From the NCBI GenBank assembly GCA_031254035.1, contig JAIRVF010000053.1, forward strand, positions 62,001 through 126,000: 64,000 nucleotides of DNA, given 5' to 3'. The DNA is from Paenibacillus sp. Lineage in GTDB: Bacteria > Bacillota > Bacilli > Paenibacillales > Paenibacillaceae. The first letter of the stretch is position 1; each line of letters opens with the position of its first letter. Under the pieces are notes generated by a model. It was not told where the DNA came from. It saw only the letters and a list, made by a program, of their open reading frames with translations, and searched no databases. This document shows, piece after piece, positions 7,173 to 16,115 of the stretch. The position numbers were made by a program, and so were the translations under genes.

Positions 7173-9115
7173 ACGATATCACCCCGCAATTTCTGTTCAG
7201 TAGCGGCAATTTCCTTCGCCGAAATATGGTAGCCGTGATCACGTTCGAAGGAACGCAACGCCAGCATGATGAGCACGCCAACGCCTGCAATGATCGCAGG
7301 AATGAACCAGCTGAATACGAGGGAAAAGCCAAGGGCAAACATAATGACGCCGAGAATGAACGGTTGCCCGCTGTTACTTGGCATATGAATTTCTTCGTAA
7401 GGTCCGTCCTCATAAAGAGGAACGTTATGCTTTTTGGCATGCCAGAAAGCATCTTCCGATTTCACGTTTGGCAATTTGGCAAAGTTATATACCGGAACCG
7501 GACTTGGAAGACTCCATTCCAGTGTACGTGCATCCCAAGGATCTCCGCCTTCATTGCGTGGACTGTGACGGAAGCTATAATAGAAGTTATAGCACAGAAC
7601 CACAAAGCCAATCGAAAGGACTAAGGCGCCAATCGTCGCGATCATGTTCAGCGGACCGAAGCCTGTGCTTGCCGAATAGGTGTACATCCGGCGTGTCATA
7701 CCGTTAAGTCCAAGGAAGAACAGCGGCATGAAGGCAACGTTAAATCCGATGATGATCAGCCAGAATGCCCATTTTGCTAGACGTTCGTTCAGGCTGAAGC
7801 CGAACATTTTAGGGAACCAGTAGTGCATGCCGGCCAATACCCCGAATACCGTACCTGGAATCAGCACATAGTGGAAGTGCGCAACTAGGAACATCGTATT
7901 GTGATATTGATAGTCGGCACTTGCCATCGCTAGCATAACGCCGGTTACGCCACCGATCGTAAAGATCGGGATAAAGCCCATCGCGTACAGCATCGGAGAT
8001 GTGAACGAGATTTTACCTTTTTGCAGCGTAAACAGCCAGTTGAAGATCTTAACCCCTGTCGGGACGGCAATGGCCATCGTCGTGATCGAGAAGAAGCCAT
8101 TAACCATAGCACCTTGACCCATCGTATAGAAGTGATGCGCCCATACGAGGAAGGACAGGAGCGAGATGGCCACCATACTGACAACCATCGATTTGTATCC
8201 ATACAGATTCTTTTTCGAGAACGTAGAGATGACATCACTGAATATACCGAAGGCCGGCAAAATAACGATGTATACCTCAGGATGTCCCCATACCCAGAAC
8301 AGGTTGGCCCAGAGCATATCCATACCGCCGTTGGCCATCGTAAAGAATTGGCTGCCGAAAAGACGGTCAAACATCATCAGGGCAAGTGCTACAGTCAGCA
8401 CAGGGAATGCAAACAAAATAATAACGTTCGTAATCAGTACCGACCAGGTGAACATCGGCATACGCATCAGCTTCATGCCTGGCGCGCGCATTTTCAGAAT
8501 CGTCACGATAAAGTTGACGCCTGTCAAGAGCGTTCCGATACCGGATATTTGTAGTGCGAGAGAATAGTAGTTATTGCCCACTGTCGGGCTAAATTCAAGG
8601 CTTGCAAGCGGGAAATATGCGGACCAGCCGGCATCAGGCGATCCCCCGATTACAAATGATAGATTAAGCAGCATCGCTCCAAAGAAGAACATCCAGAAGC
8701 TGACGGCATTCAGTCTAGGGAAAGCAACGTCACGCGCACCGATTTGCAGCGGAACGACTACGTTCATCATCCCGATAACAAACGGCATCGCCATGAACAG
8801 AATCATGATAAGCCCGTGCGTCGTAAAAATTTCGTTATAATGCTGCGCGTCTAGAAACTTGGAATCCGGCGTCGCGAGCTGAGCCCGCATCAAAATGGCG
8901 TCAACGCCGCCGCGGAATAGCATGATCAGCGCAGATATAATATACATGATACCGATCCGTTTATGGTCAACCGTGGTGAGCCATTCACGCCACAGATATC
9001 CCCATTTTTTGAAATAGGTCAATCCGATCACAATTGCAAGGGATACGAGAATGATGCTGACGTCGGCACCGTAAATCATCGGTTCACCGGTAACGAAAAA
9101 TTCGTCCCATTTCAT
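7169..9115 (-). CDS. qoxB: Cytochrome aa3 quinol oxidase subunit I
   Basis: A 648-residue catalytic subunit of the heme-copper oxidase that reduces O2 to water and pumps protons across the cytoplasmic membrane. Visible motifs: GHPEVY, with the CuB histidine and the cross-linked tyrosine of type A oxidases; WAHHFY, with two more CuB ligands; and AHFHYVL, with the heme ligands. The N-terminal extension before the core helices and the C-terminal tail match QoxB/CyoB length. It should use heme A made by ctaA at 56838. ATG 9115 has AAAGGAG upstream, 27 bases after qoxA. Confidence 0.97.
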   Translation of the reverse strand: MKWDEFFVTGEPMIYGADVSIILVSLAIVIGLTYFKKWGYLWREWLTTVDHKRIGIMYIISALIMLFRGGVDAILMRAQLATPDSKFLDAQHYNEIFTTHGLIMILFMAMPFVIGMMNVVVPLQIGARDVAFPRLNAVSFWMFFFGAMLLNLSFVIGGSPDAGWSAYFPLASLEFSPTVGNNYYSLALQISGIGTLLTGVNFIVTILKMRAPGMKLMRMPMFTWSVLITNVIILFAFPVLTVALALMMFDRLFGSQFFTMANGGMDMLWANLFWVWGHPEVYIVILPAFGIFSDVISTFSKKNLYGYKSMVVSMVAISLLSFLVWAHHFYTMGQGAMVNGFFSITTMAIAVPTGVKIFNWLFTLQKGKISFTSPMLYAMGFIPIFTIGGVTGVMLAMASADYQYHNTMFLVAHFHYVLIPGTVFGVLAGMHYWFPKMFGFSLNERLAKWAFWLIIIGFNVAFMPLFFLGLNGMTRRMYTYSASTGFGPLNMIATIGALVLSIGFVVLCYNFYYSFRHSPRNEGGDPWDARTLEWSLPSPVPVYNFAKLPNVKSEDAFWHAKKHNVPLYEDGPYEEIHMPSNSGQPFILGVIMFALGFSLVFSWFIPAIIAGVGVLIMLALRSFERDHGYHISAKEIAATEQKLRGDIV

Positions 9116-9142
9116 GAAAGTTTTTCTCCTTTCTCCATGATG

Positions 9143-10111
9143 TTAATGTCCGTGTTCCATGGAAGAATGATCCATGTCACTCATGTCCATGTCACCCATG
9201 TCTTGCGTATGATCCATAGGCTCCTTGCCGGAATCTTTGTTTTCGGTGGAGCTGTTCCCGCCGTGATGGTGTCCGGCCATGTCTCCTTCAGGAGCAGGGG
9301 CGAAGCCAAGATGCGTAGAATTGAAAGATTTACGGCCGACATGTTCGGCTTTAAGTAATGTATTGAATTCCTGCTCGGTCAATTTCGGAGCGGTTTGATG
9401 GACATCATTCACCCACTTCATGTAGTCGGCAGGAGATTGGGCTAATACCTCGAATTCCATTTCGGCAAATCCTTTACCGGAGAAGTTTGAGTTTTTACCC
9501 ATAAACGAACCTTCATGTTCAGCTACAAGATTCAATTTGGTGATCATGTCGCTCATCGCGTATTTCTGACCGCCGAGCTGCGGAACCCAGAAGCTTGAAA
9601 TCGGACCGTAGGAATAGAGCCGGAACTCTACTGGACGGTTCGTCGGAATATTGACGTAGTTGACCGTTTCAATGCCCTCCTCCGGATAGCTGAAATGCCA
9701 TTTCCAGTTGGAAGATGAAGCGTAGACGACAAGCGGCTTTTCAGATTCATAGCCGACAGGCACCTTTTCTACGGCATTGGTAGTACGAATGGTGACAACG
9801 GAGAGTATGGCAACGATAATGATTGGAATCAGAGTCCAAATGATTTCGAGCCATTTATTTCCCTCCATATGCGGTGGTTCATAATCATCGCTTGTTTTGC
9901 TAGCCCGATATTTTGTTAACATGTAGATATACAGGATGTATACAACAATTAACACCAAGGCCATCATCAGAATCGAGAAGATAATGGTGTTAGATTGGGT
10001 TTTAGCTACCGGACCTTTCGGATTCAACACAAGCAGTGACGAATCACATCCGCTTAACAGCATTACGATGGAGATAAAGATTAATGAAAACAACCATCTT
10101 TTTTTCTTCAC
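9143..10111 (-). CDS. qoxA: Cytochrome aa3 quinol oxidase subunit II, lipoprotein
   Basis: A 322-residue quinol-binding subunit. The N-terminus is a lipoprotein signal (charged KKKRW, hydrophobic stretch, lipobox LLSGC). Two membrane helices follow, then a cupredoxin domain (WKWHFSYPEEG to FEVLAQSP). The CxxxC..H CuA site of cytochrome c oxidases is absent, which marks a quinol oxidase. The last 50 residues are rich in His, Met and Asp (HHHGG, then MDHTQDMGDMDMSDMDHSS), an unusual tail. GTG 10111 is preferred over upstream in-frame codons because AAAGGAG lies seven bases before it. Confidence 0.93.
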   Translation of the reverse strand: MKKKRWLFSLIFISIVMLLSGCDSSLLVLNPKGPVAKTQSNTIIFSILMMALVLIVVYILYIYMLTKYRASKTSDDYEPPHMEGNKWLEIIWTLIPIIIVAILSVVTIRTTNAVEKVPVGYESEKPLVVYASSSNWKWHFSYPEEGIETVNYVNIPTNRPVEFRLYSYGPISSFWVPQLGGQKYAMSDMITKLNLVAEHEGSFMGKNSNFSGKGFAEMEFEVLAQSPADYMKWVNDVHQTAPKLTEQEFNTLLKAEHVGRKSFNSTHLGFAPAPEGDMAGHHHGGNSSTENKDSGKEPMDHTQDMGDMDMSDMDHSSMEHGH

Positions 10112-10524
10112 AGGGAAACTCCTTTCTAGCATAACTTTGACGCTGAGTTGGATTATTCGCGAAATCCTCTTAGCCATAGCATATTAACCTGTGAATTCGA
10201 AAACAAATACAGGATAATGCTTAGTTACCAATAAATTGCAAATATAATGTGACATTCTTCATATCGTTTATGAAAAAACTCCAAAAAAGGCGATTTAACA
10301 TGGAAAAGGGCCAAATTCGGCGATTTTCATTTTTGTTCATAAATGGGCCGGGGGAGAACGGTTGTGCCAGTTCTGTCACATTTGGAAAGGCTTTTAACGT
10401 CTAAAAAGGGCCATTTGAAATCGGGATGAACCGCCGAAACGGCTAATAGTCGCGGGAGAATGTGCTAAAATATCCACAAATGGATTGCCGTAATAAAAAT
10501 CACAACCAGAAAGATGGAGCAGAA
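10112..10524. other. Divergent intergenic region, qoxA promoter side and HAD gene leader
   Basis: 413 bases without a gene. The minus strand must hold the qox promoter; a poor match (TTGCAA, 17 bases, ATTATC) lies around 10215-10245. Two short related units, AAAAGGGCCAAATT near 10305 and AAAAAGGGCCATTT near 10404, and the inverted heptamers TGTGACA (10248-10254) and TGTCACA (10374-10380) are seen. No clear operator can be assigned. Confidence 0.4.
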
Positions 10525-11253
10525 ATGAGAGAAAATCAAAACGCAATAAAAGGGATCTTTTTTGACGTAGATGATACGCTTTACGATCATTTGGAGCCGC
10601 TTCGAATGGCGCTTCAGTGTGTGCTTGCTACCGGTGAAGACTTCCCGTATGGAAAGGTCTACCACCGGTTCAGATATTATAGCGACATCTTATCCGCAGA
10701 GCATGGCGCGGTAAATGCTGCCGGAGCGGAGCGGGATTTGCAGGATATGAGGGTGCGGCGAGCCAAGCTTGCGCTTGCGGAATTTGGAGTGCATGTGACG
10801 GATCGCGAGGCTGCCCGCATTCAGGACGCGTATTTGAAGGGACAATTTCAGATCCAACCGTTCCCTGGTGCGGTAGAGTTGATCCGTAATCTGCAGTCGG
10901 CGGGACATATCGTTGGATTGATCACGAACGGGCCGGAAAAGCATCAAATGGCTAAAATCAAAGCGTTAGCGATGGATTCAACCATCACTCCGGGGAATAT
11001 CTTCGTTTCTGGAGCCGTCGGGTATGACAAACCGGACCCGCGCCTGTTTGCACATGTAAATGCACAAACAGACACTGATGCATCCCACAGTTTTTATATC
11101 GGGGACTCATGGCGAAATGACGTGATGGGTGCGCTGGAGGCAGGATGGACAGCCATTTGGTTCAACCATCGGCAGGTAAAACCTGAAACGGAGCATCAGC
11201 CGCATTATATGGCAGCCGCATATCGGGAACTTGCTGACATTTTGCTGGACTGA
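10525..11253 (+). CDS. HAD-superfamily hydrolase (subfamily IA phosphatase)
   Basis: A 242-residue phosphatase-like enzyme. Motif I is FFDVDDTLYDH at the N-terminus with both catalytic aspartates, motif II is LITNG, motif III is the lysine in YDKPDPRLF, and motif IV is FYIGDSWRNDVMGA. The helical cap between motifs I and II (about 70 residues) fits the YjjG/phosphoglycolate phosphatase group. The frame opens at GTG 10462, but ATG 10525 is chosen because GGAG at 10516 precedes it and the conserved region begins there. The substrate is unknown. Its last codons lie in the first unit of the triplicated repeat at 11241. Confidence 0.9.
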   Translation: MRENQNAIKGIFFDVDDTLYDHLEPLRMALQCVLATGEDFPYGKVYHRFRYYSDILSAEHGAVNAAGAERDLQDMRVRRAKLALAEFGVHVTDREAARIQDAYLKGQFQIQPFPGAVELIRNLQSAGHIVGLITNGPEKHQMAKIKALAMDSTITPGNIFVSGAVGYDKPDPRLFAHVNAQTDTDASHSFYIGDSWRNDVMGALEAGWTAIWFNHRQVKPETEHQPHYMAAAYRELADILLD

Positions 11254-11362
11254 AGGAGAGAAAGCTTGTCCGTTGGGAGATTTGCTGGACTGAAGGAGAG
11301 AAAGCTTGTCTGTTTGGGAGATTTGCTGGACTGAAGGAGAGAAAGCCTGCCTATTTGGAAGA
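11241..11362 (+). repeat. Three tandem ~41-bp repeats at the end of the HAD gene
   Basis: Units at 11241-11280, 11281-11321 and 11322-11362 begin with TTTGCTGGACTGAAGGAGAG. The first contains the real last codons and TGA stop of the HAD gene; the two others repeat the stop and the AAGGAGAG purine tract. Units 1 and 2 are almost identical, unit 3 has drifted. Confidence 0.95.
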
Positions 11363-11449
11363 GGACCCGCTCCTAAGTTTAATCGACTCGGAATGTGTTG
11401 TGCCGTTCATCGTTTAATAGGGGAAGTGTGGGAAGTATTTTTTAAAGCT

Positions 11450-11624
11450 GCAAAAGTGCAATTTTTTTGATTGATTCTCTGGTGATAGCCATGAATTCCT
11501 GCGATTGTACAACTTTTTTTCACTGTGAGTGTCAAAATGCTCTTGTGACAGCGAAAAGGATGCATTTACGCAAGCTTTTCCTCAATAGAGCCAGATAGCC
11601 TGAAAAAGCTTGCACTTTCGCAAC
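11450..11624. repeat. Long imperfect palindrome made of two inverted ~80-bp units
   Basis: The left arm starts GCAAAAGTGCAA (about 11450) and the right arm ends TTGCACTTTCGC (to about 11622). Further matches inside (CTGCGATTG / CGCAAGC, and CTGTGAG / CTTGTGACAG at the centre) show that the arms are diverged inverted copies. No ORF. The rest of 11363-11884 shows only this element and the terminator at 11790. Confidence 0.65.
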
Positions 11625-11789
11625 CATTTTCGAAATGGGTTACTACCGATTGTTTGAGCTAAATGAATGTGGATGTTTTTGGATGGGCTGACGTCTTAGC
11701 GGCTTGGAAAAGAAAGCTCGGATAGCTGATTGGTTATACCGTTCATTTTCATCCTTAGGTGAGAAGGTCCGGAGAAAGAAATTAAAAAC

Positions 11790-11818
11790 GGCGGTGCAGG
11801 AATGGTTCATGCGCCGCC
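11790..11818. terminator. Terminator between convergent genes
   Basis: GGCGGTGCA (11790-11798) pairs with TGCGCCGCC (11810-11818), one G-U pair, 11-base loop. A-run on the left and T-run on the right make it usable in both directions; it most likely ends the minus-strand DUF2339 gene. Confidence 0.8.
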
Positions 11819-11884
11819 TCTTTTAAAATATTTGAAAGTATAAGCTGCGCTCGGTTGCAAGCCTTGCTCTATTCAAGCCCCACT

Positions 11885-13900
11885 TCAAGATTCCAAGGGG
11901 TTTTCGTCTGAAGACGTGGGAGCGGTCGGGCCATTTGTACGTTTGTACAAAAACCGGGATACGAGTATCCCGAGCGCCCCAAGTCCGATAAAGAGGATCG
12001 CCCGGATAGCGACAGATACGTCTGGAAGATCTACGATAATTACTTTCACTAAGGTGAGAAAAAGCAGAGCCAGGCCTGCGAAACGCACCATTAGTTTTTG
12101 GAACAAGACGCCGCTAATGATAACGACAATGGCGTACGCGGCCCAAACTGCAGACAGAATAAGGTGACGTAGATCGAAAGTCAGATCGGCTGTCAGCACA
12201 TTCGTGATCTGAGTTAAAAAGATGATCACCAGGAGGGCATCCACCCACATCAGAATATCCGGTAAGAGATGGAAGGAAACACCTTCCGGCATCCGGCGGA
12301 TAAAATAAGCCAGGAACACTAGACTAATCAACAAAATGAGCCAGGTAAGGCTTTCGGCCGAGACGATGTCATGAATGGCCAAGATAATGGTTTGAGACGC
12401 GCCGTAAACCAGCGCTACTGTTGCCGTAATTTGCTGCATGTAGCTGGAAATTTTGAAGCCGAGCAAAAGTCCCGCAGTGCCGATGATAATAGCTGCTGCC
12501 GGAGAATAGCTGTGGTTCAAGATATCCAATGCCCACAAGAACCAAGCGGCCGTCGCAATAGATACGAATACGGGAGCCTGTTCGGCCCGAATGTGCTTGA
12601 TGAAAGCGATAAGGCTGTAAATCAGCGCCCAAGCGATCAGCATCAGCGGTCTCCATTGTATGCCAATGTCTGTGACTGGATAAAGCGCATAGATCCAGAA
12701 CACCAGGATGCCAAAGCCAGGGAAGAGGGACAATATTTCATCTAGCTTGCGACGTTTAGTTCCCAGGAGAGCATAGGCCATCAGGGCAGCATGCTGCATA
12801 AATATGGCAGTGATGAAAATATGGCGGCTTTCCCTGAAATCTCCCGCCACGCAGCCGATCAATAGCGGAAGATGAAGCACGCCGATCGCGACATAATAGG
12901 CAGCACGGAAATCAAACTTTAGAGCGACGAAAATCATCGCCAGCGAGAACAATGTTTCATAGCCGGTGAACACCCAAGCGCTAGGATGGGCAGAATGCAC
13001 CAAGAACGGAATCAGGTATCCGGCAACAGTCGCGATAATGATAAGCGTCTGCGAATGGCGGCGCAGCGCAGTAAAAATGCAAAGCGCTATCGAAAGAATA
13101 TACAACACAAATGCCAGGCCTGAAGGTATGAGATCATACAGCACATGCGATGCGAACACGGATAAAATCAGTACGCCGATTGCACCGCCAAGCAGAACCT
13201 GTCCCAGTGCCTCGCGCTGGCTTCGGATTTGCCTTTCTCCAAGCCAGTACATGACGGAGGCTGCGACTACGCCTAGAAGGCAACGTACGGGTTCGGTCAA
13301 ATAACCCGCAGTAACTGCAGCCGTAAATCCCCACAACACGCCAAGCAGCAGAACCACGATGAAGATGCGCGGCAGCCACACTCTTGCAATCAGATGTTCC
13401 CAATCTTTAGGTGGCTTGGGTTGTGCAGGAATATGAGGACGCTGCATATTGTTATACGCATACGGATTCATCCCTGGCCCTGGATGCACCCCCGGTTGAT
13501 TGGGAGGAGCTATGCCGCCTTGCGCCTGACCATAGCCGTACGGAACCTGGCCTTGATAGGGCTGACCCGGAATACCGTTTTGTCGCTGCTCATTTCGAGG
13601 CATTCCCGGCTGAGTGAAGGGCTGCGTCGGCATGTCGGGCCGCCCGTGTGCGACATAACCTTGCGGCGTACCAGTAGGCGAACCATGTGGTGCACCATAC
13701 GGCGCACCAGGAGGCGCACCAGGTGGAGTACCATACGTACCGGCTTCGGGCCGATAACCCACGTTAGGCGGAGGTACTTGCGCTGGCTGGCCTGCATCGG
13801 ATGGGCTTTTATCACACCTCTCTTGGCGCAGATCAGTAAGCTCAAGTTCCATTTGTTTCATTTTGGCCTCGAGCTGCTCAATTCTTTTTTCCAAATTCAA
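11885..13900 (-). CDS. DUF2339 multi-pass membrane protein
   Basis: A 671-residue predicted membrane protein. Residues 1-30 form a short coiled coil (LEKRIEQLEAKMKQMELELTDL), residues 35-165 are a Pro/Gly/Gln-rich linker with short repeats such as GAPPGAPYGAPHG, and the rest is a chain of roughly 18-20 hydrophobic helices. This layout is characteristic of DUF2339 proteins, whose function is not established. TTG 13900 follows AAGGGGTG. It stands alone, convergent with the HAD gene. The repeated linker codons are probably slippage products. Confidence 0.85.
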   Translation of the reverse strand: MNLEKRIEQLEAKMKQMELELTDLRQERCDKSPSDAGQPAQVPPPNVGYRPEAGTYGTPPGAPPGAPYGAPHGSPTGTPQGYVAHGRPDMPTQPFTQPGMPRNEQRQNGIPGQPYQGQVPYGYGQAQGGIAPPNQPGVHPGPGMNPYAYNNMQRPHIPAQPKPPKDWEHLIARVWLPRIFIVVLLLGVLWGFTAAVTAGYLTEPVRCLLGVVAASVMYWLGERQIRSQREALGQVLLGGAIGVLILSVFASHVLYDLIPSGLAFVLYILSIALCIFTALRRHSQTLIIIATVAGYLIPFLVHSAHPSAWVFTGYETLFSLAMIFVALKFDFRAAYYVAIGVLHLPLLIGCVAGDFRESRHIFITAIFMQHAALMAYALLGTKRRKLDEILSLFPGFGILVFWIYALYPVTDIGIQWRPLMLIAWALIYSLIAFIKHIRAEQAPVFVSIATAAWFLWALDILNHSYSPAAAIIIGTAGLLLGFKISSYMQQITATVALVYGASQTIILAIHDIVSAESLTWLILLISLVFLAYFIRRMPEGVSFHLLPDILMWVDALLVIIFLTQITNVLTADLTFDLRHLILSAVWAAYAIVVIISGVLFQKLMVRFAGLALLFLTLVKVIIVDLPDVSVAIRAILFIGLGALGILVSRFLYKRTNGPTAPTSSDENPLES

Positions 13901-14032
13901 TGGTTAGGCACCCCTTAAATACCAGAATTTATGTATTCCACTTTGTAATAATAACACAGACCTAAGGGGCGTGGACCCAAAAATTCGACCCCAAAAGGCC
14001 GCATTCTGTAAGGACAGGGCTAGAGCGGAAAA

Positions 14033-14275
14033 TTATTTTAAGCCGGTGGTTGCGATGCCACGAATGATCTGTTTTTGAAAGACGAGAAACAATTGGATGA
14101 GCGGTAAGACCAAAAGAGCGGCTCCAGTCATGATTTGAACCCAGTTGCTGCAGTCTTTGGCTTCGCTTGAGAAATAGGTCATACCTACCGGAATGGTAAA
14201 CATGTCTTCGGTTTGCGTAATGATCAGCGGCCATACAAATGAACTCCAACTACTGAGAAAGGTGGGATACACAGC
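14033..14275 (-). pseudogene. Carbohydrate ABC transporter permease, C-terminal fragment (MalG type)
   Basis: About 80 codons encode FLSSWSSFVWPLIITQTED, then TIPVGMTYF and PLIQLFLVFQKQIIRGIATTGLK-like end, which is the last quarter of a MalG-type sugar permease (family length about 270-300). The conserved EAA loop and the earlier helices are absent, and no ribosome binding site precedes the fragment. No sugar transporter partner genes are nearby. It is a deletion remnant. Confidence 0.82.
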
Positions 14276-14306
14276 GTCGCTTAAGGAATAAAATGCAGGT
14301 TTGAAC

Positions 14307-14333
14307 GCAAAAAAGCACCGCCAGAGGCGGTGC
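14307..14333 (-). terminator. Terminator of the AEC transporter gene
   Basis: On the minus strand GCACCGCC-TCT-GGCGGTGC (14333-14315) is followed by TTTTTTGCG. It lies just downstream of the stop at 14391. Confidence 0.9.
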
Positions 14334-14390
14334 GGACGGGAACATTTATAAGTCCTGAAACTTATGATGCGGGCAGTGTCTGATCATCGG

Positions 14391-15311
14391 TTAAAACATT
14401 TTTGCCAGCGAAATCAATGCCGTAATGGTCACGACGTTAAACAAAGTGGAAAGCAGCACGGTTTGCGCGGCAAAATCAGGTTCATTTGCATATTCCTCGG
14501 CTAGGATGGACGTATTAACGCCCGAAGGCATGCCGGATGCAATCAGGAGCGCCTGCGCTGGAATTCCCTTTAGACCAAGAGTGAACACAAGTGTGCAGCC
14601 GATGACCGGACCAATAATCAAACGGACGAACAGGCTAATGTAAATATCAAGCCGATAAAGCCGAAGCGGATATTTGACGATTTGCGCCCCGAGTGTTAAA
14701 AGTGCTATGGCAACCAGCGACTGCTGAGCGTATGTTAAGGGTTGGGAAACGAATACAGGCAGCGGCACATGCAGGACGTGCAGAAGCAGTCCCAATACGA
14801 GGGCATAGGGGACGGGCATTTTCAGAAAGGAAATTACCATGCTTCGGTAATTTCCTTTCAGCTTCGCGCCTTGGATTGCGATCACGCCATATGTAAAGGT
14901 CAGCAGACTTTGCAGTGACATAATGAGCGCTTGCATGGACCCGGCGAGCGGATCTCCCTTGAAGACAAGCGCATTGATCGGCATCCCGTAATTCCCAGAG
15001 TTATCAAGCATAATGCTGTTGTTAAAAGCAGCCCTCATGCTGCTTGGGAATTTCATGAACCGGGCCACTAAAGTTCCGACGATCCACAGAATAAAGACAT
15101 ATAATCCATAAAATAAGACGACGGTTCCCAGAAGCGCACCAGACATGTCGGAATGATACATACTCATGAAAACCGCTGCAGGCGTAATGAAATAAAAATT
15201 GATTTTGGACAGGGTATAAAGGTCCAGACGAAAAATGCGCTGCATGAGAGAACCAAATCCGATCAGAACAAAAACAGGCAGCACAACTTCAAGCAATATC
15301 GTAACAATCAT
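14391..15311 (-). CDS. AEC-family transporter (auxin efflux carrier-like)
   Basis: A 306-residue membrane protein with about ten hydrophobic helices in two halves. The conserved N-terminal stretch VLPVFVLIGFGSLMQR and the later DNSGNYGMPINALVF and ASGMPSGVNTSILAEEY match the AEC family, whose bacterial members export or import organic acids such as malate or malonate. ATG 15311 has GGAAG upstream. Single-gene unit with its own terminator. Substrate not predictable; the divergent neighbour is unrelated. Confidence 0.88.
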   Translation of the reverse strand: MIVTILLEVVLPVFVLIGFGSLMQRIFRLDLYTLSKINFYFITPAAVFMSMYHSDMSGALLGTVVLFYGLYVFILWIVGTLVARFMKFPSSMRAAFNNSIMLDNSGNYGMPINALVFKGDPLAGSMQALIMSLQSLLTFTYGVIAIQGAKLKGNYRSMVISFLKMPVPYALVLGLLLHVLHVPLPVFVSQPLTYAQQSLVAIALLTLGAQIVKYPLRLYRLDIYISLFVRLIIGPVIGCTLVFTLGLKGIPAQALLIASGMPSGVNTSILAEEYANEPDFAAQTVLLSTLFNVVTITALISLAKMF

Positions 15312-15539
15312 AGGCTCAGCTTCCTTTAAGGTATCAAGATGTTATTGGCAACTTATTTATTATAGCATCCATGGTGGTAGGCAGGGCCGCAAAGATTCAC
15401 GTATTGTCGAAGATTATTTTATAAAACGCTTCATTTTCTGTGAAATTATGACTATTATCTTCATTATTTGGGATTAAAGTCCGAAATAAAATACATACAC
15501 AAAATGAGGTTATCTAGGTATGAAGTCGTATGAGGTGGA

Positions 15540-15569
15540 GGACCGAGGACAGGCAGCAACTGCCGGTCC
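15540..15569 (+). promoter_or_regulatory. Hairpin in the 5' leader of the 15633 gene
   Basis: GGACC (15540-15544) pairs with GGTCC (15565-15569) and, after a seven-base bulge, GGCAG (15552-15556) pairs with CTGCC (15560-15564). No T-run follows, so it is not a terminator. It sits 64 bases before the start codon. The remainder of 15312-15632 shows no gene. Confidence 0.45.
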
Positions 15570-15632
15570 GATACGGTTGAACCTGGAAGCATATTTTAAT
15601 AATTAAAGTGTTTTAACTAGGAGGTTGTTTAC

Positions 15633-16109
15633 ATGTTATCCAATATGGATCGGTCGCATGACAGTATCCAAAGCGGCCTGTTCAAAACCGATGTTTATGA
15701 AGAACTGTACACAAAGGCCCGCCACTTAAATAAACTGTCTCAAAGCCATATTAATCTAGCCCATCTATTGATGGAGGAGGGACTTAGCAAAGAATCGCTG
15801 ATTGTTGCCCATATGGCCGTCAAGATGAAACTGAAGCAAATATATCTACAGTCGAAAGGCGCGCTCCCGCCGGAGGACGTCTTTTATGACGATCTAATCT
15901 GCAAGACGCGGAGCTTTGCGGAAATTGATCTGGAGACAGAGTTGTTCCTGAACACGCTGCATTACATTGCAGAAACCGATCATGAGGTCTTTTTGCCGCG
16001 GATTAAAGACGGGCATTTGGAGAAGATGTTCGAGCGGATTGAAGACGTGCTCGCTTCACTCGATGTATGTGCGGTCAGCAGCAGCGTAAAAATCCGTCTC
16101 GAAAATTAA
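15633..16109 (+). CDS. Hypothetical helical protein, HEPN-like
   Basis: A 158-residue, almost all-helical soluble protein. The segment SHINLAHLLMEEGLSKESLIVAHMAVKMKLKQIYL resembles the first helices of HEPN or nucleotidyltransferase-substrate-binding domains, where an alanine-rich pair of helices ends in LKxIY; this is a weak structural resemblance. The RX4-6H catalytic motif of HEPN nucleases is not seen. Start ATG 15633 has a strong AGGAGG. Function unknown; single gene between an AEC transporter and a FadR-type regulator. Confidence 0.7.
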   Translation: MLSNMDRSHDSIQSGLFKTDVYEELYTKARHLNKLSQSHINLAHLLMEEGLSKESLIVAHMAVKMKLKQIYLQSKGALPPEDVFYDDLICKTRSFAEIDLETELFLNTLHYIAETDHEVFLPRIKDGHLEKMFERIEDVLASLDVCAVSSSVKIRLEN

Positions 16110-16115
16110 GGCCGC

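Noticed and set aside
11241..11362. Short leader ORFs or CRISPR-like array in the 41-bp repeats
   Set aside because: Units are directly adjacent without spacers and contain no start codon in frame; they are simple tandem duplication.
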